Part shown: positions 7,106 through 8,299 of the stretch, piece by piece
Position numbering within the stretch: position 1 is the first letter of the stretch
Layout: every line of letters starts with the position of its first letter
NCBI GenBank assembly: GCA_019105125.1
Contig: JAHRWO010000283.1
Coordinates: 1-8,299, forward strand
Length of the DNA stretch: 8,299 nt
Reading direction: 5' to 3'
Source of the DNA: Flavobacterium sp.
GTDB taxonomy: Bacteria > Bacteroidota > Bacteroidia > Flavobacteriales > Flavobacteriaceae
Program-made: the position numbers and the translations under genes
The notes under the pieces: model-generated
The model's database searches: none
Told to the model about the DNA's origin: nothing
What the model saw: only the letters and a program-made list of their open reading frames with translations

Positions 7106-7273
7106 TGCAATGTGGGTCGGCAATTGTTTTAAAAAATGTGCGGTGGGCAAAAAATAAAAAACATCGGGTCGGCTTGAGTGTCGGCTTTCTGGTCTTGTCA
7201 GTATTTCGTTTTTCTGTCCTTTCACAATGGTTTACTTTTCAATTTTAGTACTGTCGTCTGTCTTTTTACACTT

Positions 7274-7416
7274 GGCGGTAACGTTTGGCGGTATGGTTAG
7301 TTGCCGATTTCGAAGCACTTTCCTATCAAGTTACAACTACTTTTGATACGAGCTGTGCCGCTCAAATACGCACTGTACCGGCAATTAACTATACCGCGTG
7401 TTGGCAACTGGTGTTC
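7274..7416. repeat. Palindromic intergenic element, copy B2
   Basis: Second copy of the B1 palindrome, same orientation. The inner arms 7288-7306 and 7379-7397 (GCGGTATGGTTAGTTGCCG and its partner) pair at 17 of 19 positions, and the two exceptions are G-T wobbles. The loop is 72 nt, almost the length of the B1 loop although its sequence has diverged. It begins GGCGGTAACG, close to the reverse complement of the B1 right end, and ends in CTGGTGTTC like B1. A cruciform or folded single strand is possible. Confidence 0.8.
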
Positions 7417-7534
7417 ATTCATATCCGTCTGTTATTCATTTATTTAGCTTTTATATTCTTGTCATTTTCAAACTGCACCAACCTATCCACGAAGCATAAA
7501 TTTATTTTGTTTTTTTGAGCGTGGGCAATCCTAA

Positions 7535-7554
7535 AACCGTCCTGAAAGGCGGTT
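7535..7554 (-). terminator. Weak candidate hairpin terminator downstream of the ATPase gene
   Basis: On the minus strand AACCG and CGGTT form a 5-bp stem around a 10-nt loop (with one further possible C-G pair), followed by TTTT. It lies about 95 bp after the TAG of the right-hand ATPase gene. The stem is short and the T run is only four, so it may simply be part of the repeat composite. Confidence 0.25.
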
Positions 7555-7576
7555 ATTCGGGCTGGAGAGGCGGAAG

Positions 7577-7632
7577 TTCTTTTGCAAGCCTTTGGTTTGA
7601 ACGTTGGCTCGTGTGGGCTTGTAAATGTGCTT
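7577..7632 (+). repeat. Diverged G/T-rich repeat, copy A3
   Basis: Contains TTTGCAAGCCTTTGGTTTGA and then CGTTGGCTCGTG, matching A1 with scattered substitutions and a short gap. Measured from the conserved GTTGGCT (411-417 against 7603-7609), its offset from A1 is 7192 bp, the same as between B1 and B2. Like A1, it ends 19 bp from the stop codon of a minus-strand gene. Confidence 0.65.
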
Positions 7633-7647
7633 ACGACTGTGCGTTGG

Positions 7648-8299
7648 CTATTCCTTCCAGTCATATTTAGTTTTATCACATCCACATCTTATTTTCTTTG
7701 CCACATTATCATAGTTTTTTATTGAAACCTTTGGTCGTTTGCAAGTCGATTCCTGACAATAAAATATGGATTCTAGTTCTTTTATGTCTGCCCAAAATGC
7801 CTTTAAGTCACCAATTTTAGGATTAAATGGATTGTCGTGAGAAAGTAAATTTCCAAGTAAAGAGGAGCTTGACATACGGTCTATGATAGGACTTTTTGTT
7901 TTTAAATCCTGTCCTCCATTTTTATTGATTTTTGATTTTAACTCATTCAATAATTCATCAGGCATTCTTTTTTCATTAACGTCATTCAGTCTGAAACTTA
8001 CTTTTACATCTAAATTCAAACAAATGTCTTTTAATTTGGCTTCCAAATATTTTCGTAATGGATTACCAAGTGTTTCAACCGAACTGTTTGCAAGCTCTCG
8101 TTCAATATATTCCTTTAGGTCGCTTGGTTTTTCTTCAAGGTGTGCACCTTTTAATTCAGTCCATTTAATTTCTCCGATTATCCAACCTTTTCTCTTTGCT
8201 AATTGTTGGACATAGCTAAACCACTCAGATTCATGTGTTAGAAGAATGAATTGATAATCTGTAAACTTTTCAAATAACAAATCTGCAAAACGTTTTCTG
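7648..8299 (-). CDS. C-terminal part of an SMC/ABC-type ATPase with a terminal Cys cluster (5' end outside window)
   Basis: The frame is open to the window edge at 8298 and ends with TAG at 7650-7648, about 216 visible residues. A TTG at 8280 is not the start: codons further upstream continue sensibly (RKRFADLLFEKF). The segment RKRFADLL...FILLTHESEWF resembles the region after the Walker B/D-loop of SMC- or ABC-type ATPases, with LTHE as the H-loop (switch histidine). LGNPLRKYLEAKL and a helical stretch follow. The tail has FYCQESTC and RCGC, four cysteines spaced C-x4-C and C-x-C, a possible zinc ribbon. No Walker A is visible because the N-terminal half is missing, so specific function cannot be given; such proteins are common in DNA repair and in phage-defence loci. 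The gene ends 19 bp from repeat A3 and is separated from the operon by about 640 bp of repeats, so it is probably a separate unit. Confidence 0.65.
   Translation of the reverse strand, partial: RKRFADLLFEKFTDYQFILLTHESEWFSYVQQLAKRKGWIIGEIKWTELKGAHLEEKPSDLKEYIERELANSSVETLGNPLRKYLEAKLKDICLNLDVKVSFRLNDVNEKRMPDELLNELKSKINKNGGQDLKTKSPIIDRMSSSSLLGNLLSHDNPFNPKIGDLKAFWADIKELESIFYCQESTCKRPKVSIKNYDNVAKKIRCGCDKTKYDWKE

Larger units (their letters stand above)
7009..7647. other. Right non-coding flank, repeat-built
   Basis: About 640 bp without a credible gene. From the operon outward it holds GTGTCGGCAAA (7036-7046, as at 334-344), A2 (7053-7105), a GGTCGGCAATTGTTTT segment at 7115-7130, a GTGTCGGCT...TGTCAG module (7178-7202), palindrome B2 (7274-7416), a small hairpin (7535-7554) and A3 (about 7577-7632). 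Open frames on both strands here (for example 7036-7248, 7285-7518, 7440-7685) only read through these repeats. The operon promoter must lie here or in the 45 bp before the first ATG, but no box could be assigned. Confidence 0.7.

Noticed and set aside
7028..7248. Overlapping small open frames on both strands next to the operon start
   Set aside because: They translate repeat A2 and the GTCGGC-rich segments; low-complexity peptides with no family resemblance.
81..7416. Classical integron array with attC sites
   Set aside because: No integrase is present, the palindrome ends do not fit RYYYAAC/GTTRRRY, and a 6.5-kb five-gene cassette is much larger than usual; kept only as an analogy.
7285..7685. 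Open frames of 77 and 81 codons on opposite strands
   Set aside because: They read through B2, the hairpin and A3, and one overlaps the real end of the ATPase gene.
7883..8215. 110-codon plus-strand open frame
   Set aside because: Antisense to the ATPase fragment, which has the better protein-like sequence; the hydrophobic, Ser/Phe-rich product is typical of a shadow frame.

Overview
The window looks like an accessory, defence-type region from a member of the Bacteroidota. This rests on AT-rich coding sequence, poor Shine-Dalgarno signals before the starts, and G/T-rich and palindromic intergenic repeats of a kind I associate with that phylum. The genus cannot be told. All genes that I accept lie on the minus strand.

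Layout, left to right on the plus strand. 1-61 holds the first 20 codons of a gene running off the left edge, probably an AlbA_2/Schlafen-type domain protein. 62-455 is non-coding and made of repeats (palindromic element B1, then G/T-rich element A1). 456-7008 is one tight five-gene minus-strand operon. 7009-7647 is again non-coding and repeat-built (A2, B2, a small hairpin, A3). 7648-8299 is the C-terminal part of an SMC/ABC-type ATPase gene that enters from the right edge.

The operon, in transcription order, is: a helical GASH-type protein (5791-7008); a Cys/His-headed GTPase of the DO-GTPase2 type (4826-5788); a second, motif-degenerate GTPase of the DO-GTPase1 type (4009-4833); a large GAP1-N2-type scaffold with a C-terminal EAD1 domain (1472-4009); and a nucleoside phosphorylase/nucleosidase-fold effector with its own C-terminal EAD1 domain (456-1475). 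Neighbouring genes are 2 bp apart or overlap by 8, 1 and 4 bp, so they are probably co-transcribed and translationally coupled. This layout matches the GTPase-centred biological conflict systems predicted by comparative genomics (Kaur, Burroughs, Iyer and Aravind). The inferred working model is that the paired GTPases and GASH protein sense or gate a threat, GAP1 relays it, and like-with-like EAD1 contact recruits the nucleosidase, which would destroy a nucleotide pool and stop infected cells.

The DNA around the operon is as notable as the genes. A 53-bp sequence occurs on both sides of the operon in direct orientation with a single mismatch (385-437 and 7053-7105). Separately, the left flank (B1 to A1) and the right flank (B2 to A3) share one geometry at a constant offset of about 7192 bp, and each ends 19 bp from the stop codon of a minus-strand gene. 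The five genes therefore look like a repeat-delimited cassette.
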